From Palleniella muris (lineage in GTDB: Bacteria; Bacteroidota; Bacteroidia; Bacteroidales; Bacteroidaceae), in assembly GCF_004792655.1 (NCBI RefSeq), contig NZ_SRZC01000017.1, positions 25,377-89,376 on the forward strand: a DNA stretch of 64,000 nt, read 5' to 3'. The translations under genes and the position numbers were made by a program. Of the stretch, positions 43,734 to 56,187 are shown one piece after another. The notes below the pieces were generated by a model, which searched no databases, was not told the origin of the DNA, and worked only from the letters and a program-made list of their open reading frames with translations. Position 1 is the first letter of the stretch. Every line of letters begins with the position of its first letter.

Positions 43734-44708
43734 TTACAGGATGTCGATTACAGGGACAACGTCCTTGTCATTGTATTCGAGGTTCTCACCTGCCATACCC
43801 CAGATGAAGGTGTAGTAGTAGGTGCCTGCTGCTGCATGGATAGACCACTCCGGAGACATGATAGCCTGCTCGTTGTGGAGCCATACGTTACGAGACTCCT
43901 GCGGCTGACCCATAACGTGGTCGATGGTCTGTCCTTCAGGAAGGTTGAAATAGTAGTAAGCCTCGATACGGCGGCCGTGGGTGTGAGGAGGCATGGTGTT
44001 CCATACCGCACCCGGCTCAAGCTGTGTAAGGCCCATCTGAAGCTGGCAAGGACCTTCCTCCAGTGCGTCACGTACGATGAGTTTGTAGATTGTGCGCGCG
44101 TTAGCCTCTTCCTTTGTTCCCACAGGTCCCCAGACAGCAGCCTTGAGAGAGCCTTTGCGTCCGTCGAGGGTCACCCACTGTGTCTTGTAGTGACGGTGTG
44201 CGGTAGCGGAATTGATATAGAACTTTGCAGGGTTCTTCGGGTCTTTGGAGCGGAAGACAACGCTCTTGTTGATGTCCTTGTCCTTGCCGATGTGTCCGCG
44301 ACCAACATAGAGAGCCTCCTTTGGACCGAGGACATATTCCTTGCCGTCAACGAGTACGGAGCCTGTACCCTGTCCGCAGTTGATGATGCCAAGCTCACGG
44401 TTGTAGAGGAAGTATGGCTCTTTGATTGTCTTGTCGACAGAGAGTCCGAGAGCCGGGAAGTTCTCGAGTTTGAGTTCTTTGTTCACAGGCATAGCACCGC
44501 CGAAGATGAAGCGGTCGTACTGTGAGTAAGTGAGGTTGATTTCATCGGCAGCCATAACCTTCTCCATAACGAAACGCTCGCGGAGGGTCTTGGTGTCGTA
44601 ATGCTTAACATCCTCAGGATGGCAAGCTGTCTGGAAATAAACATTCTGCTGGGCAGAAGCGCCGAGTGCCATAATGGCAAGAGCGGCTGTCAAAAGAGTC
44701 TTTTTCAT
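43734..44708 (-). CDS. kduI: 5-dehydro-4-deoxy-D-glucuronate isomerase, with signal peptide
   Basis: Interconverts 5-dehydro-4-deoxy-glucuronate and 3-deoxy-glycerohexo-2,5-diulosonate in pectin-type uronate breakdown. The cupin metal site is clear: [15 protein letters not shown] gives two His and the Glu, and WSIHAAAGT gives the third His. Other family blocks are [28 protein letters not shown] and YVGRGH. The protein carries an apparent signal peptide, [21 protein letters not shown], absent from the classic cytoplasmic enzyme of about 278 residues, so it may work in the periplasm. Last gene of a three-gene operon. Confidence 0.92.
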   Translation of the reverse strand: MKKTLLTAALAIMALGASAQQNVYFQTACHPEDVKHYDTKTLRERFVMEKVMAADEINLTYSQYDRFIFGGAMPVNKELKLENFPALGLSVDKTIKEPYFLYNRELGIINCGQGTGSVLVDGKEYVLGPKEALYVGRGHIGKDKDINKSVVFRSKDPKNPAKFYINSATAHRHYKTQWVTLDGRKGSLKAAVWGPVGTKEEANARTIYKLIVRDALEEGPCQLQMGLTQLEPGAVWNTMPPHTHGRRIEAYYYFNLPEGQTIDHVMGQPQESRNVWLHNEQAIMSPEWSIHAAAGTYYYTFIWGMAGENLEYNDKDVVPVIDIL

Positions 44709-44744
44709 TTTTTATAATTTAGTTGGTATTATGTGTTGGGGAGT

Positions 44745-44830
44745 TGTCAGCTTTGACACTATTGACAGTTTTGACAGTTCTGTCAATAATGACAATAGTG
44801 TCAGTAATGTCAATAATGCCAGAACTGACA
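44745..44830. repeat. 9-bp periodic array of TGNCA words
   Basis: Ten pentamers begin exactly every 9 bases: 44745, 44754, 44763, 44772, 44781, 44790, 44799, 44808, 44817 and 44826. They read TGTCA or TGACA except the ninth (TGCCA). TGTCA and TGACA are complements, so the array can fold on itself, for instance GACACTATTG with CAATAGTGTC. It fills the space between the IIC-like permease and kduI. Confidence 0.9.
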
Positions 44831-44835
44831 AACAT

Positions 44836-46212
44836 TTATTTCTTGTTTATACGCATATAGTTCCATGCAACGAGGGCGAGAGTGAGGGCTGTAAGGATTG
44901 CCGCACCGATATAACCGAGGAACTTGTTGCAGGCATAGATAAGCATTGACAGTGGGCTTGACGCGAAGTCAAGAGCACCTGCCTGGAAGCCCTGCGGTAC
45001 TGCCACGGATGCATCCTCAGGATGAGCCATAGCAACAGAATGAGCCGCTGAGGTGAAATCGCCTGCCATCCATGTGACGAAATAGAGTCCTATGCCTACG
45101 ACTACAAGTCCTACGATGAATGAGCGGAGGACATTGCCATTGGTGTATGGGAGTATCATCACGAACACATAAAACATTCCGGCGAGTGATGCCAATGGCA
45201 GGAACTGGTTGCCCGGAAGGACAACGGCAAGGACGAGGGTCACAGGGATGAGGAGGAGTGATACCACGAGGGTTGTAGGATGACCGATGACAAGTGCCGG
45301 TGACATACCGATGTAGAGCTCCTTGTCTGCTCCGAACTTCTTTGCAATGAGTTCACGTGTGGCGTCGGAGATTGGCTTCAGACCTTCGATGAAGAGTGAT
45401 GTGATGCGTGGGATAAGCTCCATAACGGCACCCATCTTGATGCCAAGTCCCAAAGTTGCAGGGATATTGTCGACAACCTCGTTCCAATCCTTGCAGGCAA
45501 GGCAACCGATGATTATACCGATAATGACACCGAGGAAGAGCGGCTCACCGAAGAGTCCGAATTTCTTCTTCATGCCTTCGGAATCGATGTTCACCTTGTT
45601 GATGCCCGGCACATAGTCAAGACCTTTGTTGATGACAACGGCGAAAGGCATGAAGCCCTGGCAGAATGGCTGCGGTATGGAGATACCTTCCATGCCGGGA
45701 TAGAACTTCTGGAATTTCTTTGCTGTGAGGTCAGCAAGCACAAGTGTGATGATGTAGCAGATGATTGCTGCAAAGAAGCCCCATGCGATTGAGTCGGTCA
45801 TGAAATAGACGACTGCACCGATGAAAGCGAAGTGCCAATAGTTCCAAAGGTCGATGTTCACGGTGCGTGTGCATCCAAGAAGGAGGAGCACAAGGTTCAC
45901 ACCGAGACAAACAGGTATGATGAACGAGCCTACGAGAGTGTTGTAGGCTACAGAGGCAGCAGCAGGCCAACCCATATCGAACACTTGGAGCTCAAGCCCA
46001 TAGATTTCCACCACCTTGCCGAGGGCAGGACCAAGGCTTGAGGTGAGGAGGGCGGTGATAACTGAGAGTCCTACGAAACCGACTCCGACATAAAGGCCGC
46101 TTTTCAGAGCCTTGGAGAACTTGATACCGATGCATACGCCAAGGATGGTGAAGATGACAGGCATCATCACCGCTGCGCCAAGACCGATAATGTAAGAGAA
46201 TACTGATTCCAT
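44836..46212 (-). CDS. PTS galactitol IIC-like permease (orphan)
   Basis: A 458-residue integral membrane protein with about ten helices, starting SYIIGLGAAVMMPVIFTILGVCIG. Its GatC-like blocks include FDMGWPAAASVAYNTLVGSFIIP, INIDLWNYWHF-type segment (VNIDLWNYWHFAFIGAVVYF), FFAAIICYIITLVLADLTAKKFQKFYP, FGEPLFLGVIIGIIIG and KELYIGMSPALVIGHPTTLVV. No IIA or IIB gene is near, and the family in Bacteroidetes is commonly without PTS partners, so transport may be non-phosphorylating. Between DUF4861 and kduI, it probably imports an unsaturated uronate or related sugar acid (inference). Confidence 0.85.
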   Translation of the reverse strand: MESVFSYIIGLGAAVMMPVIFTILGVCIGIKFSKALKSGLYVGVGFVGLSVITALLTSSLGPALGKVVEIYGLELQVFDMGWPAAASVAYNTLVGSFIIPVCLGVNLVLLLLGCTRTVNIDLWNYWHFAFIGAVVYFMTDSIAWGFFAAIICYIITLVLADLTAKKFQKFYPGMEGISIPQPFCQGFMPFAVVINKGLDYVPGINKVNIDSEGMKKKFGLFGEPLFLGVIIGIIIGCLACKDWNEVVDNIPATLGLGIKMGAVMELIPRITSLFIEGLKPISDATRELIAKKFGADKELYIGMSPALVIGHPTTLVVSLLLIPVTLVLAVVLPGNQFLPLASLAGMFYVFVMILPYTNGNVLRSFIVGLVVVGIGLYFVTWMAGDFTSAAHSVAMAHPEDASVAVPQGFQAGALDFASSPLSMLIYACNKFLGYIGAAILTALTLALVAWNYMRINKK

Positions 46213-46304
46213 AAAATATAGATGTAGTTTTGTTTGTTAGTTGCAAATGTCTGAATCCGATGCCTTATGCTTGGCAGCGACAGCTTTCCACTTGCATGGA
46301 AATG

Positions 46305-47552
46305 TTATTTTATCTCTACTTTCACAGGGTTATTGAGAGCCTTTCTCCAATCCTTAAGGTAAGAGAACCACTCGTCCTTGCCTGAGAATCCGAAGGATTC
46401 CATGTCACAGGTCACTGTGAACCAATAGTGAAGGTTGTCGGTCTGTGTGCTGCAGACCTCAACATAAGCCTGGTTAGGAATCTTCGGTGCCGGAGTGGCG
46501 TTCTTGTCTGTGAAGTGGCTGTCACTCTTGTAGTAAGGGCTTGGGACGAAGATGCCCAGACCTACGGTGTGAGTGTCATAGACTTTCGGATTGTTGCCGG
46601 CACATGCTGTGCCCCAGCATCCGCGAAGTCCTGCCTTGTCGGAATACTCCTCGGAGCCTTCCACAATGTCGACAATGCCGGTGGAGAGTGGGATGTCTGC
46701 CACGGTGCGTGAGAATTTCACGTCCACCTGTACATCGCGGTGACCGGCATAGAGTGTGTATGTGGTGGTAATGTCAACAGGTTTGCAGCCTTTGTAAGGA
46801 AGCCAGCCTTTGTTGGTTATGGCAAGGATGGTGCGGACCGGACCTGTTGCGACAACGGTGTAGGTGCGTGTACGGACATTCTCGAACATCACTGCGTTCT
46901 TGCCGTCCCAGCCATGAAGCGCGCCACAGCCATAGGTTGTGCCTGTATAGAGCACATCATCGCCTGAGCCTGCCGCTTTCTGCTCCTTGGAAGGATAGAA
47001 ATTTGTCTCGGCAATGTCGCAACGCAGTTGTTTGTGACCATAATAGTCAAGGGACTGGCGGTGGTCGGCATAGACACGGAAACCGACCATGTCACTTTCC
47101 ATCACAGGGCCGTGAGGGAAAATGTACTGATAGGTGTTGCTTGTTCCGGGACAGGTAACGGATTTCACCGGCAGGTGCTGAGGTTTTGATGCGGACTTGT
47201 TCCTGTCCCTTATTGCCATGGCACCGTAGGTCTTCAGCTCATATTCACGTGGAGAGCCTTCGGTGGAAAGGGTCACAATTGCTGTTAGTTTTTCTTTCTT
47301 CTTCATGTCTGTGGCAAAAGAAAGTTCATCAAACAGCCCGTCATCATTAAGGTCATCCAACTGGCAAGGCACTTCCTTGCCGGCAATCATGACAACTGCC
47401 GAACGCACATCACTTGCCACCGGGACAACAACAGGAACAGCCTTACGCTCCATGGAGAGAGGATTTGTAAGGCGTACCGTAAGCTGCTTGTCCGCCGAAA
47501 CAGAGAGGGCAGCCACTAAAACTGATATTATTGTTGCAAATAGTCTGTTCAT
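46305..47552 (-). CDS. DUF4861 family secreted protein
   Basis: A 415-residue exported protein with signal peptide MNRLFATIISVLVAALSVSADK. It matches the DUF4861 group: LTVRLTNPLSMERKAVPVVVP, DDLNDDGLFDELSFATDMKKKEK, YQYIFPHGPVMESDMVGFRVYADHRQSLDYYGHK, GYGCGALHGWDGKNA-like block (TYGCGALHGWDGKNA) and HYWFTVTCDMESFGFS. Members occur in loci for pectin, alginate and other uronic acid glycans. The exact reaction is unknown to me. First gene of the operon with the IIC-like permease (92 bp downstream) and kduI. Confidence 0.85.
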   Translation of the reverse strand: MNRLFATIISVLVAALSVSADKQLTVRLTNPLSMERKAVPVVVPVASDVRSAVVMIAGKEVPCQLDDLNDDGLFDELSFATDMKKKEKLTAIVTLSTEGSPREYELKTYGAMAIRDRNKSASKPQHLPVKSVTCPGTSNTYQYIFPHGPVMESDMVGFRVYADHRQSLDYYGHKQLRCDIAETNFYPSKEQKAAGSGDDVLYTGTTYGCGALHGWDGKNAVMFENVRTRTYTVVATGPVRTILAITNKGWLPYKGCKPVDITTTYTLYAGHRDVQVDVKFSRTVADIPLSTGIVDIVEGSEEYSDKAGLRGCWGTACAGNNPKVYDTHTVGLGIFVPSPYYKSDSHFTDKNATPAPKIPNQAYVEVCSTQTDNLHYWFTVTCDMESFGFSGKDEWFSYLKDWRKALNNPVKVEIK

Positions 47553-47679
47553 AGTCTTGTTTTTAGATTCTCAGTCAATGGATTATTCCATAAAGTTCCA
47601 AAGCCAATCCTGCATGTGAAAGCAGAACGTGTAACAGCTTGCGAAATGGAAAAATCCTGTCAGCATAAAGAAAAAAGCG

Positions 47680-47714
47680 GTAAGCAACGAGCCTTTTTGT
47701 GACTCGCTACCTAC
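47680..47714 (-). terminator. Terminator of the rpoBC operon
   Basis: On the minus strand a 12-bp stem (47703-47714 with 47680-47691, including G-U pairs) is followed by CGCTTTTTTC. It lies 20 bases after the rpoC stop codon. Confidence 0.7.
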
Positions 47715-47733
47715 CACTTCTATGTCACTGTAA

Positions 47734-50700
47734 TTACCTTTCTACTATGTCACGGTCAACGAAGTCAAGGACATTGCGCTTGTTTGCCTGCATGCGCTCA
47801 TACTCTTCCTTGCTGCCGACAACAATCTTGTCGAACTCACGCAAACCTGTACCGGCAGGGATAAGGTGACCGGAGATAACGTTCTCCTTCATACCTACAA
47901 GGTAGTCGGACTTGCCACGGATAGCAGCCTCGTTGAGAACTTTTGTGGTCTCCTGGAATGATGCTGCTGACATGAATGACTTGGTACCGAGAGCGGCACG
48001 TGTGATGCCCTGGAGTATCTGGGTAGATGTTGCAGGGATAGCTTCACGAACCTGTACCAATCGCATGTCACGACGCTTCAGACTTGAGTTTTCGTCGCGC
48101 AGACGGCGTGCTGTGACAATCTGCCCTTTCTTGAGGTTCTCTGAATCACCGGCATCGACAACGACTTTCTTGCCCCATATGCGGTCGTTCTCCTCACGGA
48201 AATCGAGTTTGTCGACAAGCTCCTGCTCGAGGAAGTTTGTATCGCCCGGCTCATCAATGCGCACCTTGCGCATCATCTGACGCACGATAATCTCGAAATG
48301 CTTCTCGTTGATTTTCACACCCTGCAGACGGTAGACACCCTGCACCTCGTTGACGATATACTCCTGAACGGCGGTAGGACCCTTGATTGCAAGTATATCA
48401 CCCGGAGTGATGACGCCATCGGAAAGCGGTGTTCCGGCACGCACAGCGTCATGCTCCTGAACCAGAATCTGCTTTGACTGTGAAATCATGTACTTGCGCT
48501 GGTCACCGGTCTTTGATGTCACGATGACCTCACGGTTACCACGGCGAATCTTGCCCATAGTCACCTCACCATCGATCTCTGACACGATAGCAGGGTTGGA
48601 AGGGTTACGCGCCTCGAAGAGCTCTGTCACTCGTGGGAGACCACCGGTGATATCACCGACCTTGGCAACACTGCGAGGAATCTTGACAAGGGTTGTACCT
48701 GTTGAGATCTTCTGACCATCCTCAACTACAACGTGACCGTCACGTGGGAAATAGTAAGTTCCGAGCACCTCGCCGTCCTTGCCTATGACGTCACAGGTAG
48801 GTACCTGGTTGCGGTCCTTGGAGTCAATGATAATCTTCTCGGTAAGACCTGTTGTATCATCGGTCTCTGCACGGAATGTCTTGCCTTCAATGACATCATT
48901 GAAACGAAGCGTACCTGCATACTCGGAAACGATAACAGCGTTGAACGGGTCCCAACGTGCGATGACATCGCCCTTCTGGAGCACATCACCATTCTTATAA
49001 TATAGTGAAGAACCGTAAGGAACGTTCTGGCTTGAGAGCGCAATGTTTGTGTTCGGATCCACGAAGCGCACTTCGGCAAGACGTGAGACAACCATCTGGC
49101 AGTCGATGTCCTCGCCGTCGTTCTCCTCGCGGAATGGCACAGTACGGAGCTCGTCAAACTCTACGCGGACATTGCCCTTTGCTACGATTGTCGCATTAGC
49201 TGCAGCGTTACCGGCAACACCACCGGCGTGGAAGGTACGGAGAGTAAGCTGTGTTCCCGGCTCACCGATAGCCTGTGCGGCAATGACACCGACAGCCTCT
49301 CCCTTCTGAACCATCTTCGCAGTGGCAAGGTTTCGGCCATAACATTTCTTACATACGCCGGACTTTGACTCACAAGTGAGCACTGAACGTATCTCCACAG
49401 ACTCGACATCTGCGTTCTCTATAGCCTTGGCACGAGCCTCAGTAATCTCCTCTCCTGCCGGGCAAAGGATTTTGCCTGTATGAGGGTCAAGGACATCATG
49501 CACAGAAACACGACCGAGGATACGGCTTGAGAGGGATGCGATAATCTCATCACCGCTCTTCAATGCTGTACAGTTAAGACCACGGAGTGTACCGCAATCC
49601 TCCTCATTGATAATAACATCATGGGACACATCCACAAGACGACGTGTAAGGTAACCGGCATCGGCTGTCTTCATGGCGGTGTCGGCAAGACCCTTACGGG
49701 CACCGTGAGACGCGATGAAGTACTCCAGCACGGACATACCTTCCTTGAAGTTGGAGAGGATTGGGTTCTCAATAGTAGCGCGGTCGTCAGCACCGGCCTT
49801 CTGAGGCTTTGCCATAAGTCCGCGGATACCGGACAGCTGCTTAATCTGGTCCTTAGAACCGCGGGCACCGGAGTCAAGCATCATGTATACGGCGTTGAAC
49901 CCCTGGTCAGCCTCAGTCATCTCCTTCATCAGGATATCACCGATGTCATTGTTGACATGGGTCCATGTATTGATGACCTGGTTGTAACGGTCCTGGTCTG
50001 TGATGAAGCCCATCTCATAGTTCATCTGAATATCCTTGACTGCCTCATTACCCTTGCGGATGATTTCTTCCTTCTCCGGTGGTATGATGATATCGTCAAG
50101 GTTGAATGACAGACCCGCCTGATATGCCATGCGGTAACCAAGGTTCTTGATTCCGTCAAGGAACTCGCAAGCCTTTGCGAAACCTACCTCCTTGATGACG
50201 TCAGCGATGATGTCACGGAGAGAGCCTTTAGAGATGATACTGTTGACATAGCCCATCTCGTCAGGAATCATCTCATTGACAATCACACGACCTACGGAAG
50301 TTTCTACGGTATGACTGACCTTCTTGCCGTCGACAACATCATTGACAACGACTTTCACCTGGGCATGGAGGTCAAGGCGCTTCTCGTTATAAGCGATGAT
50401 AGCTTCTTCCGGACCATAGAAATACAGTCCTTCGCCCTTTGCTCCCGGACGAATCTTTGTGATATAGTAAAGACCGAGAACCATATCCTGTGACGGCACT
50501 GTGATAGGCGCGCCGTTGGCCGGGTTAAGGATGTTATGGCTCTGAAGCATCAATATCTGAGCTTCAAGGACAGCCTCATTGGAAAGAGGAAGGTGGACAG
50601 CCATCTGGTCACCGTCAAAGTCGGCATTGAACGCTGTACAGGCCAGTGGGTGGAGCTGGATAGCCTTACCCTCAATCATCTTTGGCTGGAACGCCTGGAT

Positions 50701-52074
50701 ACCCAGACGGTGAAGTGTCGGAGCACGGTTGAGGAGGACAGGGTGTCCCTTCATCACATTCTCGAGGATATCGAAGATAACAGGCTCACGACGGTCAACA
50801 ATACGTTTTGCAGACTTGACTGTCTTGACAATGCCACGCTCGATGAGTTTACGTATGATAAATGGCTTGTAAAGCTCGGCTGCCATGAGTTTTGGAAGAC
50901 CGCACTCGCCCATTTTGAGCTCAGGACCTACGACGATAACCGAACGTGCAGAATAGTCGACACGCTTACCGAGAAGGTTCTGACGGAAGCGGCCTGCCTT
51001 GCCTTTGAGAGAGTCAGACAGAGATTTCAGAGGGCGGTTGCTTTCACTCTTAACGGCTGATGCCTTACGGCTGTTGTCAAAGAGTGAGTCCACAGCCTCC
51101 TGGAGCATACGCTTCTCGTTGCGGAGAATCACTTCAGGTGCCTTTATCTCCAAAAGTCTCTTCAGACGATTATTACGGATAATGACACGACGATAAAGGT
51201 CATTGAGGTCTGATGTCGCGAAGCGTCCGCCATCCAATGGCACAAGCGGACGGAGCTCCGGAGGAGTGACAGGAAGAATCTTAAGAATCATCCACTCCGG
51301 ACGGTTGATGTCCTTGCTTGTGCGGAATGCCTCGACAACCTGGAGACGCTTCAGAGCCTCTGTCTTACGCTGCTGTGAAGAGTCGCTATTGGCACGGTCA
51401 CGCAGTTCGTAGGAGAGAGCATCAAGGTCAAGACGCTGCAAGAGGTCATAGACTGCCTCTGCACCCATCTTCACGATGAACTTATTTGGGTCATCGTCAG
51501 GGAGAAGGTCATTCTCGTCAGCAAGGACTCCTGTGTCATAAAGGTTTGTCAGTTCTTCTTCTGAAAGAAGGTCAAACCGGCGGTATACATGGTCTTCTGT
51601 GGTACGCTCGTCTTCCTCGTTTCTTGGACCAAGGATACCAGGCTGTATAACAACATATCTCTCATAGTATATTACTGCCTCCAGCTTCTTTGTTGGCATA
51701 CCGAGGAGATATCCCATCTTGCTTGGGAGAGAACGGAAATACCAGATATGGGCAACAGGCACAACGAGTTCGATATGTCCGGAGCGCTCACGGCGCACTT
51801 TCTTCTCTGTCACCTCTACACCACAACGGTCACAAACGATGCCACGATAGCGGATGCGCTTGTACTTTCCGCAAGCACACTCGAAATCCTTTGTAGGGCC
51901 GAATATGCGCTCGCAGAAGAGACCGTCACGCTCAGGCTTGTAGGTGCGGTAGTTGATTGTTTCAGGCTTGGTAACCTCACCGAACGAGTTCTCAAGGATT
52001 TCCTCTGGAGATGCTATACCAATGGTAATCTTGGTGAAATTGTTCTTTATCTTGTTTTCTTTCTTGAAAGCCAT
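47734..52074 (-). CDS. rpoC: RNA polymerase subunit beta'
   Basis: Largest RNA polymerase subunit, 1446 residues. The N-terminal zinc site uses Cys66, Cys68, Cys81 and Cys84. The magnesium motif [12 protein letters not shown] is intact. Further blocks are [18 protein letters not shown], the second zinc site ([13 protein letters not shown]), the trigger loop region [25 protein letters not shown] and the C-terminal [46 protein letters not shown]. Ends [21 protein letters not shown]. Follows rpoB by 87 bp and closes the operon. Confidence 0.99.
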   Translation of the reverse strand: MAFKKENKIKNNFTKITIGIASPEEILENSFGEVTKPETINYRTYKPERDGLFCERIFGPTKDFECACGKYKRIRYRGIVCDRCGVEVTEKKVRRERSGHIELVVPVAHIWYFRSLPSKMGYLLGMPTKKLEAVIYYERYVVIQPGILGPRNEEDERTTEDHVYRRFDLLSEEELTNLYDTGVLADENDLLPDDDPNKFIVKMGAEAVYDLLQRLDLDALSYELRDRANSDSSQQRKTEALKRLQVVEAFRTSKDINRPEWMILKILPVTPPELRPLVPLDGGRFATSDLNDLYRRVIIRNNRLKRLLEIKAPEVILRNEKRMLQEAVDSLFDNSRKASAVKSESNRPLKSLSDSLKGKAGRFRQNLLGKRVDYSARSVIVVGPELKMGECGLPKLMAAELYKPFIIRKLIERGIVKTVKSAKRIVDRREPVIFDILENVMKGHPVLLNRAPTLHRLGIQAFQPKMIEGKAIQLHPLACTAFNADFDGDQMAVHLPLSNEAVLEAQILMLQSHNILNPANGAPITVPSQDMVLGLYYITKIRPGAKGEGLYFYGPEEAIIAYNEKRLDLHAQVKVVVNDVVDGKKVSHTVETSVGRVIVNEMIPDEMGYVNSIISKGSLRDIIADVIKEVGFAKACEFLDGIKNLGYRMAYQAGLSFNLDDIIIPPEKEEIIRKGNEAVKDIQMNYEMGFITDQDRYNQVINTWTHVNNDIGDILMKEMTEADQGFNAVYMMLDSGARGSKDQIKQLSGIRGLMAKPQKAGADDRATIENPILSNFKEGMSVLEYFIASHGARKGLADTAMKTADAGYLTRRLVDVSHDVIINEEDCGTLRGLNCTALKSGDEIIASLSSRILGRVSVHDVLDPHTGKILCPAGEEITEARAKAIENADVESVEIRSVLTCESKSGVCKKCYGRNLATAKMVQKGEAVGVIAAQAIGEPGTQLTLRTFHAGGVAGNAAANATIVAKGNVRVEFDELRTVPFREENDGEDIDCQMVVSRLAEVRFVDPNTNIALSSQNVPYGSSLYYKNGDVLQKGDVIARWDPFNAVIVSEYAGTLRFNDVIEGKTFRAETDDTTGLTEKIIIDSKDRNQVPTCDVIGKDGEVLGTYYFPRDGHVVVEDGQKISTGTTLVKIPRSVAKVGDITGGLPRVTELFEARNPSNPAIVSEIDGEVTMGKIRRGNREVIVTSKTGDQRKYMISQSKQILVQEHDAVRAGTPLSDGVITPGDILAIKGPTAVQEYIVNEVQGVYRLQGVKINEKHFEIIVRQMMRKVRIDEPGDTNFLEQELVDKLDFREENDRIWGKKVVVDAGDSENLKKGQIVTARRLRDENSSLKRRDMRLVQVREAIPATSTQILQGITRAALGTKSFMSAASFQETTKVLNEAAIRGKSDYLVGMKENVISGHLIPAGTGLREFDKIVVGSKEEYERMQANKRNVLDFVDRDIVER

Positions 52075-52161
52075 AGTTTCTTATTGAAAGTTGTTAGTCA
52101 TAAGCCATATGCCATGGACTTTTGGCAATATGCCACGCCATGGCAGATGACCGTTAACTTA

Positions 52162-55100
52162 TTAATCAAGCTTAATGCTGAGACCGAGACCGCGGAGCTC
52201 ATGGAGAAGGACATTGAGAGACTCCGGTATGCCTGGAGTTGGCAGGTTGTCTCCCTTGACAATCGCTTCATAAGAGCGGCTGCGTCCGGTAACATCATCA
52301 GACTTGACAGTAAGAATCTCCTGGAGAACGTGTGATGCGCCGAATGCCTCGAGCGCCCAAACCTCCATCTCTCCGAATCGCTGGCCACCGAACTGTGCCT
52401 TACCGCCAAGTGGCTGCTGTGTGATGAGAGAGTAAGGGCCGATTGAACGGGCGTGCATCTTGTCCTCAACCATGTGGCCCAGCTTGAGGAAGTATGTTAT
52501 ACCCACTGTCGCCGGCTGGTCGAATCTCTCGCCTGTCTCACCATCATAGAGGTGGGTAGAGCAGTAGCGTGGCAAGCCTGCCTTGTCTGTCCACTCATTG
52601 AGGTCATCAAGTCGTGCACCATCGAAGATAGGTGTCGCGAACTTAATGCCAAGGCGCTTTCCGGCAGCACCGAGTACAGCCTCGAATATCTGTCCAAGGT
52701 TCATACGAGAAGGCACACCCAGAGGGTTAAGCACGAGGTCTACAGGACGACCGTCCTCAAGGAACGGCATATCTTCCTGACGCACAACCTTTGATACAAT
52801 ACCCTTGTTTCCGTGACGACCGGCAAGTTTGTCACCAACACCAATCTTACGCTTCTTCGCAATATAAACCTTTGCCATCTGGAGGATGCCTGATGGAAGT
52901 TCGTCACCGATTGTGATAGCGAACTTGCGGCGCTTGAGTTCTGCATCAAGAAGCTTGTACTTGCGGATATAGTTCATGATGAGCTTCTGGATAAGCAGAT
53001 TTGTGTGCTCATCTTCAGTCCAGTCGTTTGACTGTATGCCGTCAAATTCAAGGTTTGCTATCGCAGTTGCAGTGAACTTGCTACCCTTTGTGATAATTTC
53101 AGCACCTGTGTAATCCTTGACACCTTGTGATGACTTGCCATCGGTGAGAGTAAGAATCTTGTCTATAAGAATCTCCTTGAGGTCATTGTTCTTTGCCTCA
53201 TACTCTGCTTCAAGCTTCTGGAGCAGCACTTTGTCCTGCTTCTTTGACTCACGAGTCTTTATTGCACGTGAGAACAATTTCTTGTCAATTACCACACCTG
53301 ACAATGAAGGGTTTGCCTTAAGAGAAGAGTCCTTCACATCGCCGGCCTTGTCACCAAAGATAGCACGAAGAAGCTTCTCTTCCGGTGATGGGTCGCTTTC
53401 GCCCTTAGGTGAAATCTTGCCAATCATGATGTCACCCGGCTCTACGCGTGCACCGATGCGGATTATACCATTATCGTCAAGGTCTTTTGTAGCTTCTTCC
53501 GATACATTAGGGATGTCGGACGTGAATTCCTCCATACCACGCTTTGTCTCACGAACATCAAGTGTGTACTCGTCAACGTGGACAGAAGTAAGGACGTCTT
53601 CGCGGACAATGCGCTCGTTGAGCACGATAGCATCCTCATAGTTATAACCCTTCCATGGCATATATGCAACAAGAAGGTTGCGTCCAAGAGCAAGCTCACC
53701 ATTCTCTGTTGCATAACCTTCCGTAAGAATGTCACCTGCCTTTACACGCTGTCCTTTCTCGCAGATTGGTCGAAGGTCGATAACCATGTTCTGGTTTGTA
53801 CGGCGGAACTTCGGTATGCGGTATTCCTTGAGTGCAGGCTCAAAACTTACGAACTCTTCGTCTTCTGTGCGGTCGTAAAGTATACGTATTGTTGTGGCAT
53901 CAACATACTCAATGACACCTTCGCCTTCTGCTGTAATCATTGTACGTGAATCCTCACATACCTGCTTTTCAAGTCCGGTACCAACGATAGGCGCATCATT
54001 GTGAATCAATGGCACTGCCTGACGCATCATGTTACATCCCATCAACGCACGGTGACCGTCATCATGCTCAAGGAATGGGATAAGACCTGCTGATACAGAA
54101 GCTATCTGCTGTGGAGCGACATCCATAAGGTCTACCTGAGTAGGAGGAACGACTGGGAAGTCTGCATCCTGACGACACTTTACAACATCGCGGATGAATG
54201 TACCGTCGTCATTCAAAGGTGCGTTACCCTGACCTATGATATGCTTCTCTTCTTCCTCGGCAGAGAGGTATACTACATTGTCATTGTCAAGGTCAACGAC
54301 ACCGTCAACGACTTTGCGGTATGGTGTCTCAATGAAGCCAAGGTCGTTAATCTGGGCATACATACAGAGAGAGGAGATAAGTCCGATGTTAGGACCTTCC
54401 GGGCTCTCGATAGGACAGAGACGACCATAGTGAGTATAGTGCACATCACGAACCTCGAAACCGGCACGCTCACGTGAAAGACCGCCAGGACCAAGGGCTG
54501 AGAGACGACGCTTGTGTGTCACCTCGGCAAGAGGATTGGTCTGGTCCATGAACTGTGACAGCGGGTTTGTTCCGAAGAATGAGTTAATCACGCTTGCCAT
54601 TGTCTTGGCATTGATGAGGTCTGTCGGAGTGAACACTTCGTTGTCACGGACATTCATGCGCTCACGGATAGTACGGCTCATACGGGCAAGACCGATAGCG
54701 AACTGGTTTGCGAGCTGCTCACCGACAATCTTCACACGGCGGTTAGACAAGTGGTCAATATCATCGACACTCGCCTGGCTGTTGATAAGATTGATAAGGT
54801 ACTTGATAATCTCTGTGATGTCCTCTTTGGTAAGGATGCGCACATCAATATCAGTGTCAAGTCCGAGCTTCTTGTTGATACGGTAGCGACCTACTTCGCC
54901 AAGGTCATAACGCTTGTCAGAGAAGAACAGGTTAAGGACAACCTCACGTGCAGATGCCTCGTCGGCAGGGTCTGCATTGCGGAGCTGACGGTATATGTAG
55001 TAAATAGCCTCCTTCTCAGAATTTGAACTATCCTTTGCAAGAGTATTGAATATGATAGAGTACTTGCTTGCATTTTCCTCGTCCTTAGACAGAAGGATTG

Positions 55101-55974
55101 TTGCAACACCACTATCAAGAATATCCTCTACATTATCTTCTGATACGACTGTTCCGCGTTCGATGATGACATCATTACGCTCTATGGAAACTACCTCACC
55201 AGTATCTTCGTCAGCATAATCTTCATACCAACTCTTCATGATATTGGCAGCAAGAGTGCGACCCATGCATTCCTTAAGGTTCTTCTTGTTGACCTTAACT
55301 TCCTCTGCAAGGTCGAAAATCTGAAGGATATCCTTGTCCTTCTCGAAACCAATGGCACGGAGAAGTGTTGTTACCGGCAATTTCTTCTTACGGTCGATGT
55401 AAGCATACATCACGTTATTGATGTCTGTAGCGAACTCTATCCACGAACCCTTGAACGGGATGATACGCGCACTGTAAAGCACTGTACCATTGGCATGGAT
55501 GCCCTGACCGAAGAACACACCTGGAGAACGGTGCAACTGTGCAACGACAACGCGCTCGGCACCATTAATCACGAATGTGCCATTGCTTGTCATATATGGT
55601 ATAGAGCCAAGGAACACATCTTGTATGAAAGTGCCGAAATCCTCATGGTCAGGGTCTGTACAGTAGAGTTTCATCTTAGCCTTAAGAGGCACACAGTATG
55701 TCAGACCACGCTCAAGGCACTCCTCAATAGTGTAACGTGGCGGGTCGATATAATAGTCCAAGAACTCAAGAACGAAATTATTCCGTGTGTCTGTGATAGG
55801 GAAGTTCTCTGCGAACACCTTATACAGACCATCGTTCTTGCGCTCCTCAGGAGGAGTGTCAAGTTGTAGGAAGTCCTTGAAGGACTCGAGTTGCACATCG
55901 AGGAAATCCGGGTATGGCATCGGATTCTTTACGCGGGCAAAATTTACTCTGTTATCAATAACTTTTGTAGCCAT
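52162..55974 (-). CDS. rpoB: RNA polymerase subunit beta
   Basis: RNA polymerase beta subunit, 1270 residues. The rifampicin-region block [40 protein letters not shown] carries the usual sensitive-type residues (Gln, Asp, His, Ser). Other blocks are [71 protein letters not shown] and the C-terminal [24 protein letters not shown]. It lies 308 bp after rplL; that gap holds an attenuator-like hairpin (56188-56220). Confidence 0.99.
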   Translation of the reverse strand: MATKVIDNRVNFARVKNPMPYPDFLDVQLESFKDFLQLDTPPEERKNDGLYKVFAENFPITDTRNNFVLEFLDYYIDPPRYTIEECLERGLTYCVPLKAKMKLYCTDPDHEDFGTFIQDVFLGSIPYMTSNGTFVINGAERVVVAQLHRSPGVFFGQGIHANGTVLYSARIIPFKGSWIEFATDINNVMYAYIDRKKKLPVTTLLRAIGFEKDKDILQIFDLAEEVKVNKKNLKECMGRTLAANIMKSWYEDYADEDTGEVVSIERNDVIIERGTVVSEDNVEDILDSGVATILLSKDEENASKYSIIFNTLAKDSSNSEKEAIYYIYRQLRNADPADEASAREVVLNLFFSDKRYDLGEVGRYRINKKLGLDTDIDVRILTKEDITEIIKYLINLINSQASVDDIDHLSNRRVKIVGEQLANQFAIGLARMSRTIRERMNVRDNEVFTPTDLINAKTMASVINSFFGTNPLSQFMDQTNPLAEVTHKRRLSALGPGGLSRERAGFEVRDVHYTHYGRLCPIESPEGPNIGLISSLCMYAQINDLGFIETPYRKVVDGVVDLDNDNVVYLSAEEEEKHIIGQGNAPLNDDGTFIRDVVKCRQDADFPVVPPTQVDLMDVAPQQIASVSAGLIPFLEHDDGHRALMGCNMMRQAVPLIHNDAPIVGTGLEKQVCEDSRTMITAEGEGVIEYVDATTIRILYDRTEDEEFVSFEPALKEYRIPKFRRTNQNMVIDLRPICEKGQRVKAGDILTEGYATENGELALGRNLLVAYMPWKGYNYEDAIVLNERIVREDVLTSVHVDEYTLDVRETKRGMEEFTSDIPNVSEEATKDLDDNGIIRIGARVEPGDIMIGKISPKGESDPSPEEKLLRAIFGDKAGDVKDSSLKANPSLSGVVIDKKLFSRAIKTRESKKQDKVLLQKLEAEYEAKNNDLKEILIDKILTLTDGKSSQGVKDYTGAEIITKGSKFTATAIANLEFDGIQSNDWTEDEHTNLLIQKLIMNYIRKYKLLDAELKRRKFAITIGDELPSGILQMAKVYIAKKRKIGVGDKLAGRHGNKGIVSKVVRQEDMPFLEDGRPVDLVLNPLGVPSRMNLGQIFEAVLGAAGKRLGIKFATPIFDGARLDDLNEWTDKAGLPRYCSTHLYDGETGERFDQPATVGITYFLKLGHMVEDKMHARSIGPYSLITQQPLGGKAQFGGQRFGEMEVWALEAFGASHVLQEILTVKSDDVTGRSRSYEAIVKGDNLPTPGIPESLNVLLHELRGLGLSIKLD

Positions 55975-56187
55975 CTATCTGAAATTGTTGTTAGGATGTC
56001 TATTATCACCTATGAACCACTAATGGGCATTATGGAAAACATTCCATATTTATTCATGCCTGCCCTCCAAGACAGCATTCGTGCCATTGTCTTGTCAAGA
56101 CTCGCGCCATAAATACATTTCCGCAACTTTGTCTGCGGAGACGCCAGCCATAGGAGACCAAGAATCAGGGGTGTAGAGATAAAGAAA

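Noticed and set aside
44719..44835. 38-codon frame through the 9-bp array
   Set aside because: Not listed as a gene because the 9-bp period by itself keeps the frame open; no independent sign of coding.
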